From contig JAEVLN010000014.1 of NCBI GenBank assembly GCA_018350325.1, forward strand, positions 1-64,000: 64,000 bases of DNA, written 5' to 3'. Source of the stretch: Globodera rostochiensis. Taxonomy: Eukaryota; Nematoda; Chromadorea; Rhabditida; Heteroderidae. The translations under genes were made by a program, and so were the position numbers. Below, piece after piece: positions 10,740 to 22,561 of the stretch (the stretch's first letter is position 1; each line of letters starts with the position of its first letter). The notes beneath the pieces were generated by a model. It saw only the letters and a list, made by a program, of their open reading frames with translations, did not search any database and was not told where the DNA came from.

Positions 10740-11599
10740 TACCGTATTACCTCTTTTAATTCCACCGGCGACATTAATTTTCAACCTCCTCAGAAAGGGC
10801 GACATTATTACAGGGTGAGACATTATTACAGGGAGCGACATTATTTTTCAATGTATTTGGCGATATGTTCAGCTATCACGAAAATTCTTCACTTTTTCCA
10901 CATAATTTCCATACCTCCGCTGGCGAAAATTTTTTTGAGAAAAAAAACCATATGGGAACCCTTTTGTTTTGCAAAATTTTCGTTTTTGGACCAATTTTCT
11001 TAACAAATTTCATCAAAAAATTCAAAATTTTTTCCGGCAGCGCCTATCGGCACCGCCGCCGGACCTCTTACGGCCCTGGTCTCGGGCAGAACACAAAAAT
11101 TTGACCCCTAAGATTGATTTTTGAGAAAATTTTTTTCTGGAAAAATTCTTTAAGAGAAACACTAATAATATGTAAACCCCAAAAATGCACCCTTAAAATC
11201 CAACTTTTTTCGAAAAAATTCCTTAAGAAAAATGCAATAAATCCAAAAATGTACCCTTAAAGATTGACTTTTTTCAAATTATGTTGAAGGAGCGGGATTG
11301 TCAGAAGATGAAACTGATTTGGAGCTTAGCGGTGTTGGAGAAGACGATGAATTATTTTTTCAAATTTAGCAAATCATAGTTTTATACATTTTCCCCGTTA
11401 CATCTCGTCAAATTTGCCCAGTGGAAAAGAAATGATAAATTTGGTTCGTAATGTTAAATGGGGGCGCCATTATTAGAAGGGGTGACCGGCGACATTATTA
11501 GAGAGGGCGACATTATTTTCCAACCTCCATAGAAAGGGCGACATTATTAGAGGTGGTGGCATTATTAGAGAGGGTGGAATTAAAAGAGGTAATACGGTA
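10740..11599. mobile_element. TIR element, 0.86 kb, TA-flanked
   Basis: A perfect terminal inverted repeat of about 25 bp begins CCGTATTACCTCTTTTAATT at 10742 and its reverse complement ends at 11597. TA lies on each side (10740-10741 and 11598-11599). Subterminal sequence is rich in GGCGACATTATT words at both ends (10768-10850 and 11485-11570). No transposase is encoded, so it would be non-autonomous. The first seven terminal bases match those of the element at 8644-9990. The interior carries a GCCTATCGGCACCGCCGCC motif (about 11042) that recurs elsewhere in the window. Confidence 0.82.
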
Positions 11600-11639
11600 T
11601 ATAACTTTAGAAGCTGGACAAAAAAGCTAATTGAACCAA

Positions 11640-13260
11640 TTGTTACAACACCTCTTTCATGATATCCGGAAACCCCAAAGATCACCAGTAGCCTGGTCCT
11701 AAGTGATTTAAACAAAATCCTGCTTGCCCGGCGCAACCGTACTACACACTGCTTACAAATTAGCCGGACCGGCAATATTGTTGGCATTATTAATTTTTCG
11801 AGCTTGCAAACCAAAAAATTTTGAGGCATGCCAATCGATGGCTCGAACAGAGTCCGCAGACCTTGCAAATAAATTCTCATTCTATCTTTTGGCACAGTTT
11901 GCCACTGCGTTGAATATTTGGTCCTACCATCCTTCCGATCAATTCTGCTTAGAGTAGCACGGGACCGGGACGGGCTTCCCCGGTTTTTTCAGGTCCCGGT
12001 CCGGGCGAGACTTTTTGAAAACTCAAAATCGCGGTTTTTGGTCCCGCCGGGACCAACCGGGACTAAATGTACACCCCTAATGATGGCATCATCGAGTGAC
12101 AATTTCAATTTTTTACAGGTGTCTCCCCCCCAAGTAACTCGCTGTTTTAGTTTTTTTACAAAAAAATTTGACAATGATGTTGAAGATCAACCACGTGCTA
12201 CCCTACTTTTGCTGATCAATGTTGTGGATTCAAATTACATGCATATTTTTGTTTTTTTATTTTCGTAATTATTTTGCCGCAACGTTTGATGGGATGGTCT
12301 CAGGATTTTCGGTTAATACTCATGACCTCGACACACTGGGAACATGAGCAATTTAAGGAAAATCCATGGCCCACTCCACCATTATGCAGAAATTAAATAA
12401 TAAATTGAATGTCGAAAATGTAATTTGGTAAGATTGACCTGATCGAGTCGAAATTCTCATTTAAAAGCTTCGGGATTTCCAAACTTTAAAAAGGTCTTTA
12501 AACCTTCAAGTTTCTTATTAAGAGTTCTGGAACCAAGGCCTTCCCCAACCTGGTGGGGACGAATTAAAAAATAAATAAAAGAATTTTTGAAATTCCCTAG
12601 AATGGATGGGGAGGAAGGTTTGGTCTCTTTTGTAAAGGAAAATGAATAGAGTCTCTACCTCCTAACTGATGGAGGTCAACTGCGGTCTAATTTATGCAGA
12701 ATTTGTGCTGTGGTGACATCGCAGTCGACGATTGGCCACACATTTTGGCTTTGCCACCCATCCCTCTCAAGTGTTGGCGGTGGTAGTGTTGGCGCCAGGA
12801 AAAACTTTTGCGATGATGGGGGGGGGGGGGGGGGAATTCCGTTAACATTATTCAAAAAACATCCTGAAACGGAGAAGGGGGCATTCATTCGTTTGCGATG
12901 GAAGATCAGACCCATCCGACATTGGTTGGGCCACCACCGGTGGAGGGGTCTGAGGGAGGGCGATCGTTTTTGTATCTCATTAGCATTCAGTGTTTTTCAT
13001 CCCTTGCAGGGAAAGGAGACTTTGTTTGACCGACCAGGCGGGTAATCGGTAGGGTGCAATATCAGATGTTATCGATGGGTGAAAGAATTTGCTGGGAAAA
13101 TGTACCCCCCCCCCCCAGTTTTGCACTTACAAAAGATAGGGAAAGCAGGGGGCGGGTGCCGTCTCGTTCCGAGGAAGGCCGTCGCTTCGTTCCCATGGTC
13201 GTTTTGGAGGTCTGCGCACATTCGGGCAGAAATCAAGTCTTAGGTTTTACTTGGAAACAA
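11640..13260. repeat. Older duplicated segment, copy A
   Basis: Several blocks reappear in the same order at about 16200-17250. These include a CGCAGACCTTGCAAAT-type block, an ATGAGCAATTT ... AAAATCC(A/G)TGGCCCA block, and a GCAGAATTTGTGCTG ... CATCGCAGTCGACGATTGGCCACA block. The similarity is moderate with many indels, so this looks like two old copies of one element or one segmental duplication. Open frames inside are short and do not resemble known proteins. An 18-base G run lies near 12820. Confidence 0.6.
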
Positions 13261-13317
13261 TTTGTTGGTTTATAGTAAAGTTGGTCGGGACCGGGATTCT
13301 TGGGGGGTGGGGATCAG

Positions 13318-13890
13318 AGGTGATCGAAATTTCGTTTCGTTTCGTGTTTTTGTTTTTCGTTATTTTTTGGGCGTTTGTGTTTCGTTTCGTTTCGTAGCAT
13401 TTTCCCTTGTTTCGTTTCGTGTTTCGTTAAATGAAAAAAATATTGTTTCATTTCGTTTCGTGTTTCGTTAATGACGATTTTAAAGAAAAAAACCATGAAG
13501 CACCCCTAAAAATTGAGGTTTTTGATCAAGATTTCACTCTAAAGTCAAAAATTCACTCGGCGGCGCCTATCAGCTCGCCGACCCGCCCGTGCCGTAGATG
13601 TTAAAAAACTTGTTTTCTTGAAAAATCACAACAGAAATGCAAAAAACTAGGAAAATAATGCCCCAAAAATCAAACATAATTTTAAAAAAATTTCGTTTCT
13701 GTTTTTCGTTAGTTTTTGGGCGTTTCGTGTTTCGTTTCGTTTCGTTTCGTAGAATTTTAACCGTTTCGTTTTGTTTCCGTTTCGTTAGTTGAAAAAAAAA
13801 TTTTCGTTTCGTTTTGTCGCAAAAAAAAATTGAGTTTCGATCAGCTCTGGTAGGAATGGGGTTGGCGGTGCCGATAGGCGCCGCCAAAAA
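13318..13890. repeat. TTTCG pentamer arrays in two blocks
   Basis: Two blocks rich in GTTTCGTTTCG words (13325-13475 and 13695-13825) are separated by an AT-rich spacer. Each is bordered by a copy of the palindromic motif GGCGCCTATC..GCCG / GGCGGTGCCGATAGGCGCC (about 13560 and 13865). No gene is seen here. Confidence 0.75.
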
Positions 13891-14382
13891 TTGTTTTGAT
13901 TGTCAATTTCCAAAGTGAATTTATTCTTCAGTGCTGGAAGGGAAAAATACCTTTTTTAAAAATAAATTTCCGCCCATCCCTGTATCCGATCCGACCCCTG
14001 GGATAAACTGACTTTTTGCCTTTTTTGAACAATTTTAACAAGAAAAATTGAATTAAAATGTGAAATTTTGAGGTTTTTAAGCAATTTTCTTTAAAAAAAT
14101 ATTGCCATGAATAAATTAAAAAACAACAATTGCAATAAATTAATGCAAATCCAGCCGAAAATAATGCTTCGGTTCCGGCCAGGACCAGAAAAACCGGAGC
14201 CGAGACTTCATTAAAAAATACCCGGAACCTAAAAACCGGTAATCCGGTCCCATGCTACCCTTATTTAACATACATGAGGAAGGGAACATTTTTTCCGATT
14301 TTTGGGACCTTTTGTCCGTTTTTTCTTAGGTTTTCACGTAAAATTCAAGTAAATTTAAACAGAAAATTGTAAATCTCGGTAC

Positions 14383-14552
14383 TTTTTTTCGATCGAGAAT
14401 CTCGATCGAATCTCGAGACTTTTCGATCGAGCTTACGATCGAGAATCTCGAAAAATCTCGGTCAGGCCAAATTTTTTCGATCGAGATTTTGATCGAGAAT
14501 CTCGAAAAAATCTCGTCGAGATTTTCCGAGATTACGATCGAGAATCTCGATC
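14383..14552. repeat. CGATCGAGAATCTCG palindromic word array
   Basis: Words such as GATCGAGAATCTCGA and their partial reverse complements recur about every 25-40 bases. The words are self-complementary, so long hairpins are possible. A short echo (GACATCGAGATCCCGATCGAG) occurs at about 17387. No coding sequence is present. Confidence 0.7.
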
Positions 14553-14584
14553 GGTCCGTGCTCTACTTCAAATGTTCTCACCAG

Positions 14585-14745
14585 TGTTTTCCTGTTCCAA
14601 CAATTTTGAACCTGTTCCTGTTCCTGTTCTGTTCTAAAATCTTAGAACAGCCTGTCTGTTCTGTTCCTGTTCTGTTCCGACCTCGGGAACAGAACAGGAA
14701 CAGGAACAGAACAGGAACAGAACAGAGTTAACTGTTCTTAGACTG
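14585..14745. repeat. TGTTCC/GGAACA inverted word array, copy 1
   Basis: A run of CCTGTTCTGTTCC words on the left turns into a run of GGAACAGAACAGG words on the right, around a centre near 14675. The two halves are reverse complements, making a long imperfect palindrome. A second array with the same design is at 15520-15680. Confidence 0.8.
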
Positions 14746-15283
14746 TTCCAAATTAAAAATTTTCCGAGTGAAATTCAGTCTGAAATTTTAATTGATGATG
14801 CATTGGACAAAGTGTTCAATCACTTCCTAGTGATGCTCGAGACCTAACCTTACCAAGACTTTACCCCGAGACTCGAGATTGACCCTCAAAAACACGAGAC
14901 TTAAAGGAGGTTGGGGTTGGTCATGTCGAAGGTCGGGGGCGACCCAATTTTGAGAATGGGGAGCAACTCAAATTCAAATTGAGAATTCTGCTTTACAACA
15001 GGGGGGGGGGGTCGGCGGTGCCGATAGGCGCCGCCGAGAAAATTTTGAATTTTTGACTTAATTTGTTAAGGGTTTTGCAACCATTTTTTGAAGATTTTGA
15101 TGGAATTGTTAAAAAAATTGGTCTTGATTTTTAAAAACAAAACAAAAGGGTCCCCCTATAATTTTTTTCTCAAGTTTAATGAAACAAATAAAAAATTTAT
15201 ATGTCTTCAAAAAATATTAAATCTAAAATATTTTTAATTACCATCAAAGTTCATAAAAAGAGAGAAAAAAAAATCATTTACAA

Positions 15284-15352
15284 AGTCGGGGGTTCGAACC
15301 CACAGCCCCAGGCATCACATATCACTCACCATTACACCACACCAGGGAGTAA
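15284..15352 (-). repeat. tRNA-like sequence, possible SINE head
   Basis: On the minus strand a GTGTAATGGTGAGTG segment resembles an A box and a GGGTTCGAACCCC segment, about 30 bases later, matches a B box. The T arm pairs only in part, and I could not build a good acceptor stem. This fits a decayed tRNA or a tRNA-derived SINE better than a working tRNA gene. A second, weaker tRNA-like stretch (GGCGTAGTGGTTAAACTG ... AAGGTTCAA) lies at 15393-15452 on the same strand. Confidence 0.4.
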
Positions 15353-15392
15353 AATAAAAAGAATAAAAAAGATTTTCACTAGGGAAAGTTGA

Positions 15393-15452
15393 ACCTTAGC
15401 CAAAATTGAATCACGTCACACAGTTTAACCACTACGCCACCTGAGATCATAC
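15393..15452 (-). repeat. Second degenerate tRNA-like sequence
   Basis: The minus strand shows an A-box-like GGCGTAGTGGTTAAACTG and a weak B-box-like AAGGTTCAACTTT. It lies about 40 bases from the first tRNA-like sequence and is more decayed. Confidence 0.3.
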
Positions 15453-15519
15453 TGAATAGTTAGAAAATTTCAAATATATTACTCAATAAAAGTTCAATTC
15501 TTCAATTTTTACCCTGTTC

Positions 15520-15685
15520 TAGCTTGGCCTGTTCTGTTCCTGTTCTGTTCCTGTTCCAAGGATTTTGAATCTGTTCCTGTTCCTGTGCTGTTCTAAATTC
15601 TAGAATAGAACAGGAACAGGAACAGGAACAGAACAGGAACAGAACAGGAACAGAACAGGCCAAGCTGGAACAGGAAAACACTGGT
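15520..15685. repeat. TGTTCC/GGAACA inverted word array, copy 2
   Basis: The design matches the array at 14585-14745: TGTTCTGTTCCTG words on the left, GGAACAGGAACAG words on the right, with the turn near 15598. It ends in GCTGGAACAGGAAAACACTGG, the mirror image of the CCAGTGTTTTCCTG that begins copy 1. The two arrays together therefore form one larger inverted pair around about 15130. Confidence 0.8.
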
Positions 15686-16189
15686 TCTCACTACTACACC
15701 ACCACCAAACTGACTTCTTGCTCAAAAATCCTATCGAGGTGTATTCTGGTCACAATAATCAGAAAACATAATTCTGATCGCAAAAATAATCAAAAAATAG
15801 AATCCTGGTTTGCTGGGACTGTGTTCTGCAATATATATTGATCAACATTTTCGGATGCCATTCATTTGGCTCTTTATAGAATTTGGGGCGGGGAACCAAC
15901 AGTTAAGGCTATTCGGTATTTTAAATTTAAATATCCTTAAATATCTTACATAAAATGCCTCTAGCGATCAAGACTCTCGAATGTCCGTAATTCTGGCCAG
16001 TCAAATACAAGAATTGTGGCATATGTAGTTCATAGTGTTTTAATGTAAATTAAAAAAACTTAACTATTAAACCATAGATTAGATGCGCCATATAATAAAA
16101 AGTCTTTTTGCTTGCCGCCTCGAAAACCCCGCGGATTTGTTTTTGCTGGGCAAATTGGAATTTATGGCTCAGGCTTCTACTTTATTTCA

Positions 16190-17260
16190 AGCTGACATCG
16201 GACTGAACTGATGCACTTTAAAGGAAATCCATAGCCAACCTTTTTCACGGCAAAAATAAATTTGAAGATTGCAAAGATCATGGATAATATTCTGCTTATT
16301 TTTAGCAATAATAATTTTCAAAAAATTCATGCTGTGTGGGTGGGTTAAACAAAGTGCGCAGACTTTGCAAATTCTCATGCTGCATTAAATGCGGCATAGT
16401 GCCAACATCCGCCATGAGCAATTTGGCAAAATCCGTGACCTCCATTTCTCCACCACCATCCACCTCTGTTCTCGTTCAACGCCGTTAGTGCGCATTATGG
16501 AATTTTCAAGAAATTTTGACGACCGCTGCAAATCCGCCGGTTGACACGGACCTCGAATTTTCAGGAATACTCAAGGCTTCAACTAATGACATTGAGATAT
16601 TTTGAAAATCCGTGGCCCATTTCTACCCCAGTGCAGTGATGAAATAAAATAATGCAATGATTTACGGAAATGGGAATTGTCGAATTTTTGGGGCTTTCAA
16701 AAACAGGGTTTAAAAACGATCTCAAAATAAATGCAGGCAAAATAAGTATGTAGAAAAGTTATGGCTTGAAAGCAAATAATTCTCATGTAATTTTCAATTT
16801 GAAATTTTGGGATTCTCAAAAACGTTGAAAAATATATTCAAATTTTTAAATTCAGTGGAGGGTTTTATGGGTGCTTGCTTTTCTATGCAGTAATTGTGCA
16901 TCTGACTTGACTGTAAGTGTCGTGGGGTTGGGTGGGGGGGGGCTGTGTTGTGTCATCGCAATCGGCTATTGGCCACACTGAAGGGGACGGAAGGAGGGGG
17001 GGGGGGCGGTGGGGGGGGGGAGGGTAGGAGGAATTGGTATTTGTGTCCGGAACTTTTTTTTTCTCATTTTTCTGGCCATCCACCCGCCATCCCCCGGGCT
17101 AAAAAAACAAAACTTGTGGGGCTGAGAGTAGGCGGTATCCGTCCAATGGAAAATTCGTCATCACCACCCACCCACCTCCATCATTCAACAGCGCATCGGC
17201 CACCGTTGGATGGGGGGTCCTTTGTCCATTCGTCCCTTCCCTTCCACTTCTCCGGGGAGG
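16190..17260. repeat. Older duplicated segment, copy B
   Basis: This is the counterpart of 11640-13260. Shared blocks are GTGCGCAGACTTTGCAAATTC, ATGAGCAATTTGGCAAAATC, AAATCCGTGGCCCA and CATCGCAATCGGCTATTGGCCACAC, followed by G tracts (16990-17030). Order and strand are the same as in copy A. Nothing inside looks like a complete gene. Confidence 0.55.
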
Positions 17261-19790
17261 ACTGATTTGATCACACGGATACTACAGAATCAAATTTAAA
17301 AAAAACTCAATTTTGAAAGGACACATTATTTATGTGTGAGAAATCGATCCACTGGTCCTTTAAGGGGGGGGGGCTTAAGAAAATTCCGACATCGAGATCC
17401 CGATCGAGCTTTTTTTGATTGTTCAGGATTTAGTCAGAATTCCGGTTGGCATTTTCTCGGGATTCCCGCGAGATTGAATTGGGAAGCTCAGTACCCTTAA
17501 ATTCCAAGTAAATTTAGCTGTTTCTAATGTGTGTCTCTGGACTAGTTGTAATCGATGAATGAAAACAAAACTCAAAGCAAAATACAAACTTAGGAGATCA
17601 AAGGCTCAGGGTGGTCCAAATCGGAGCAAATAACAAAAAGAATGGCCGGCCAACCTAGACAAAAAGCTTTGCATCGTTAAATCCTCTATACATGAATGGA
17701 CGGACATCATAAAAAGTTTCTGGGTAAAATTGGCCAAAATAAAATTTTTCATTTTTTTGTCATAAATTCTTAAAAATAGTCAATGATTAACCCTTTTTTG
17801 GGTCAAACTGCCCAATTTTTGTGTTGCTAGGGTAGATTCAAAAGCTGGCGACAATTGCGGTGATGAAGGCAGGGCTCGGATCTCAACATTTTTAAAATCC
17901 GCATCGAAGGATTAAAAAATCCTCATTTAGTACCTGAAATCCGCATATTCAATTTCTTCATTAGAATCAAAAAGTTTTGCTTCATTCGTTATATTTATAG
18001 TACAAATTCAATGTTAACAGATTTGCAACCAAAATTGGAAGGTTGTAAGCTTTCGAATGATATCAAAAATGTTTGATTTGTTTAAAAAAAGTTATAACGA
18101 AAAAACACTTAAAAAAGTGAACGAGTTCGCCCTATCGAGTTGGGTTTTTACCGTCTACAATTCCATCGTTCTGTTCTTGGTTGTGGAGGATTCGCGAATT
18201 GTAATTCAACCATTAACTTTTTTTGCATTCTCAAGTCTTATTTCGAGCGTGTGAACTGGTGTGGCTTGACGACTGAACGACTCGACAAAATAAATTCAGG
18301 AGAATTTCATTTTATTTTATTACACTTCGTTTATGATTCGTGAAAAAGGTGAAATTCTCAAGGTCGACCGCCTGGAATGTTCTCCCTATCTCTGGTAGTC
18401 GTTCGGTTGCTGGTCGCCGGGTACGATTGGGCGCTCATTTGTCAGGGTTGAGCGCCCGTTTTATATTAGGAAGGCTAGTCAAATTATCGTACCCGGCGCC
18501 CAAACGTAAGCACCCAATCGGATGATTCGGCCGGTGAGACAGTTCGGCCTGATACGATTCGGCCGATTTATTTGCTTCTCAAGAAAAGAAAGCACTTAAC
18601 AAACCACTTCACTTTTCTGATCAAACCCAAAATTCACTTTCTATTTTTTGTGTCCTAATATGTAGCAAAGATTAATAAAAAAAACTGATTGTTTTGATCG
18701 TCTTCTTCATTCAACACCGCTCATTCACCTTTTGGCCTCTTTTCCTACAAAATTGTTCAACCACCCAAAAAAATAACATTAAGAAAGTCTAATGGCTACG
18801 TCCATCTTGTCAAAACTCGGAGCTAAAAGCTTGCGTTCGAAGGCCACCTTTACCAAAGGAAAGACTATAGCAACAACATCTTTACTTGGCGTTGCGATCA
18901 GTATGAAGCGATCGGGTGCCGGGGGATGATAAATATTAGAATTGGAAATATGCCTTCTCAATATTTATGTTTGAGTGAAATGTTATGTTAAGAATGCTTC
19001 TTTTCTTGAGAAAATAAAAAAACACGGCCAAATCATTTCAAGCCAATCGTTTCCGGCCGAATAATCAGAGCGCCGTCCTTGTCTCACTCTCCCTACCTCT
19101 CGAGTCTTAAAAATACGATTCGGTTTGAACCGACGAAGTTTTGCTAATACTTTTGGTCCCTTTGAACCTAACCAATAAATTTATCGAGATTCTTGACCGA
19201 AATATCGATCGGTCCGAGGCCCCCCATGTGTACGTGTTGTGCTGTTGTGGTGATGGTGCATCGACGTGATGATGTTTTTGCTGTGTTCCAGCGGAAGAAA
19301 GCCGTCGGCAGAAAAATGGAACGCGTTACAAAATAGCAAAATGTAAAAGCCTGCGACTTTGAATGGCGAGGAATATTGTATTAAATTAATTTGAAAGCTT
19401 TTGATTGTTTTCTTAAATCTATATTCATTAAAAATAAATATTTAAGTAATTTAAGAAGTTATTAAAAGTGGAAGGAAAGAAGATTGAAGCATTTGGCATT
19501 AAAAAACAATTTAATAAAAATGCAATCGTTAATTGATGTGCGACAAAAGCCAATGAATTAAGAAATAAATGATAAAATTGGTTGTAAAAATTAAATGGAG
19601 CGAAATATTGAGAGAAAAATGTGTATTTAAAATTAATTTGAATGCACTATTAAAAATTTAAAAATTAATTTTAAGAGATAAAATACATTATTATTATGAT
19701 GTTTATTAATTAAAAATAAAATAATAAAAAATAATAATTAATTAGAAAAAAGGTCGAATTTCCGATTTCGACATTTTTGGGGTCGGAATA
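17261..19790. other. Gene-free AT-rich region with scattered repeat fragments
   Basis: No gene is recognised. At 18040-18160 there is a fragment of the 'AAGTTATAACGAAAAAAC ... ACGAGTT' repeat also found in the 8644-9990 element. At 18415-18498 a 13-bp perfect inverted repeat (CGCCGGGTACGAT and its complement) encloses a GGGCGCTCA..TTGAGCGCCC stem. ATTCGGCCG words occur at 18525-18575 and inverted near 19050. From 19370 to 19740 the sequence is very AT-rich. Confidence 0.5.
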
Positions 19791-19929
19791 TTTGGCGTTC
19801 TTCTCTCGCTTTTCTCTTCTTTCCTCTCGCTCTATTTCTCTCTCTACTTATAAGTCTTTGTCTCACTCGCTACCTATCTCTCGCTCTCTCCATATTTTCT
19901 CATCCTTTTTCTCACTCTTTGTCTTCCCC

Positions 19930-20065
<136 letters not shown>

Positions 20066-20403
20066 TTTTTATACTATTGCTATCCATCCCTCTTTTTTGT
20101 AGGTCGAGAATGTGGGATAACCGAGAGTCTGAATTAATCTCACACAACAGATTTGGTACCGAGTTTCGATTCGGTTTGAAACCGACGCGGTCCCCATACT
20201 TTTACTTTTATAGTTACGGAGTCTTTTATTAATACGCCCTAATTCGTATTACGCTTACAATTCCCTAAAAAGGCGAATAGGTATCTTTATTGACAAAATG
20301 ACAAATCCAACACACGCTTTCAGTTTTTCATTGAAGAGATTCCCTCATTTAATAAAGTTCTTTTAGGTTTTGATTATACGTATTTTATTTCTCTTCACTT
20401 ACG

Positions 20404-22561
20404 ATGACCGACCCAAATGAGCACAAAGCGAAAATGCTGATGGAGGAGGCGGAGAAAAAGCTGAAGAAAAGCGGCGGACTGTTCAGTTTTTTAACTGGCG
20501 GCTCCGGAGGGCCATCCGACGCAGCCGAACTGTTCATCAAAGCCGCCAATGTGTTCAAGGTATTTTTTTGATTTAAGCAAAATTCTCAAAACAAATTGAG
20601 TAAAACACCTTTTTGGTGGTTGAAAGCATTTGGTTCCATTGTACTTTTTGTGTTAACTAAATAAAGTGAAGCGATCTTTTTGGTATTGAGCTAGAAATTA
20701 GACCTTGAAATAAAGTGAATCAGCGCCCAATGGAATTCGAACGCTTTCACCCAGAACAAAAAATTGTTTTGGGTGGGTTTCAAAAATGGGAGGTACAAGC
20801 GCAAATACAATAAAATATGGAACACGCCAATTTATCAATATTTGTAGTTATCCAAAAATTGGAACTCCGCCGGTGGCGCGTTTTTGAAAGCTGCACAAGT
20901 GTATGACAGGGGAGACTCCAAGCACGATGCGGCAATGAACTTTGGGGAGGCCGGAAATTGCTTCAGGAAGGTATTTTTTTAAATCCGACTTTGGACAAAA
21001 TTTGGTTTTTTTATAACTGAATTTTTCGTCAGCGCTTAGCGTTTTGCGCAAAACATCGGGACCGGGTCCCAATTTTTTTAGGGAATTAAAGAGCGGTATT
21101 AAATTCCGGGACCGGACCGAATTTTTAAATTGTTGATTTTAGAGTTTTTAGCATTTATCGGCATAACTTGAAATTTCAGGTAGATTTGCAGAAGTCGGTC
21201 GATTGTTTCCAAAAAAGCGCCGACGTTTACTTGGACATGGGCCGGTTCAACATGGCTGCCAAGGCGCACACAACGATTGCCGAGCTGTACGAAGAGCAAA
21301 AGGTTTGTTTTTGGGGTTTTCCTTTTTTTACTTTGGCAGTACTTTCTCTGCCCAAAAAATTTGTTTTAACCTTGATGTAGCAGTGGGGTATAAAAATCGC
21401 AAATTAACCAAAACTCTACAAAAAAAAATAGGTGGGTGAGGGGGGTAAAGATGCCCGCAGTCTAAAAATTAGCCCGACCAGTGCCGTAGCCAGTAAAAAT
21501 TTCAGGGTAGGGGCAAGCCAAATTACGAATCTTTATGGCCTTAAGATTTGACTTTGCTGGGAACCATAAAAAAATTGATGAGTTCAGGCTCTAATTTTGT
21601 TCTTTTTCAGTGTAAAGAAAAGGCGGTGGATCAGTACCAGAAGGCGGCAGACATGTACAAAGGGGAGGAGCAGCGCAGCTCGGCTGCAAAATGCCTGATC
21701 AAAGTGGCGCACTACGCGGCCGACCTGGAGCAGTATCAGCGGGCGCAGCTCACCTTCGAGGAGGTGGCTATCTACGAGGCAGACAACCCAATGCTGAAGT
21801 ACTCAGCAAAGACTCACTTTTTCCAGGTGTTTTTTTTGGCAATATTGCTAAAACTTTTGGGGATAATTTCGGGTTGTGGCATTAAAATTGAGTTTTGCTA
21901 TATGGCAATTTTTTTAAAAATTGTTGTTGGATCCTGCCAAATCAACGTTTTTAAGGCAATTATGTGCTCGCTTTGCATTGACTTGCTGGACAGTCAACGG
22001 GCCATAAAGCGTTATGAAGGTTTGAACCTTGTTTTTTTAAAAATAGTCAAATAATGGGCATTGCGAATAGGAGGACCCGGTTTTTTTTCCACAATTCCCG
22101 GTTTTGTTTTGTAAATAAAGTGGTCAGTTAAAAAATCCAAAAAAACACCGACACCGCCCGGGAATCCTACGTTCTCTCTAAAAATGAACTTTTTTTCTAT
22201 AATGAAATGCGTTTTCCCACATTTTTAGAATTGAGTGGCCAATTTGCTGAGTCGCGGGAGAACCAGCTGTGCAAACAGCTGATGCAGGCGATGGAGGTCG
22301 GGCGTATAACAAAAGTTTTTTTTTAATTTTTATCCTTTTTTTGCAGATGGGCGACCCCGATGGGTTCACCGAGGCGGTGCAACAATTCGACAAAGTGAGC
22401 CGGCTTGACCAGTGGCATGTAGCGATGTTGGTTAAGGTCGGTTGTGGAAAATTGTGCCGTTTTTATTGAGAACTTTGTTTTAATTTTAGGTGAAGCGACG
22501 CTGTGGTGACGGCGGAGAAGTGAAGAATGATGAAGAGGGCGAAGAGGATGACTTGCGATGA
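20404..22561 (+). CDS. Alpha-soluble NSF attachment protein (alpha-SNAP)
   Basis: Eight exons (20404-20559, 20848-20970, 21180-21302, 21611-21826, 21956-22019, 22229-22296, 22347-22436, 22490-22561) join in phase to 303 residues, close to the 295 of animal alpha-SNAP. The protein recruits the NSF ATPase to SNARE complexes so they are disassembled after membrane fusion, and acts at the cytosolic face of membranes. Visible features are the N-terminal AEKKLKKSGGLFSFLTGG membrane-attachment loop, TPR-like helices (AAELFIKAANVFK, GDSKHDAAMNFGEAGNCF, RFNMAAKAHTTIAELYEEQK, KCLIKVAHYAADLEQY) and the acidic C-terminus ending EEDDLR, which in this family contacts NSF. The segment before the acidic tail (KRRCGDGGEVK) differs from the usual form. 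All introns are short (under 310 bp) with standard splice sites. Confidence 0.95.
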
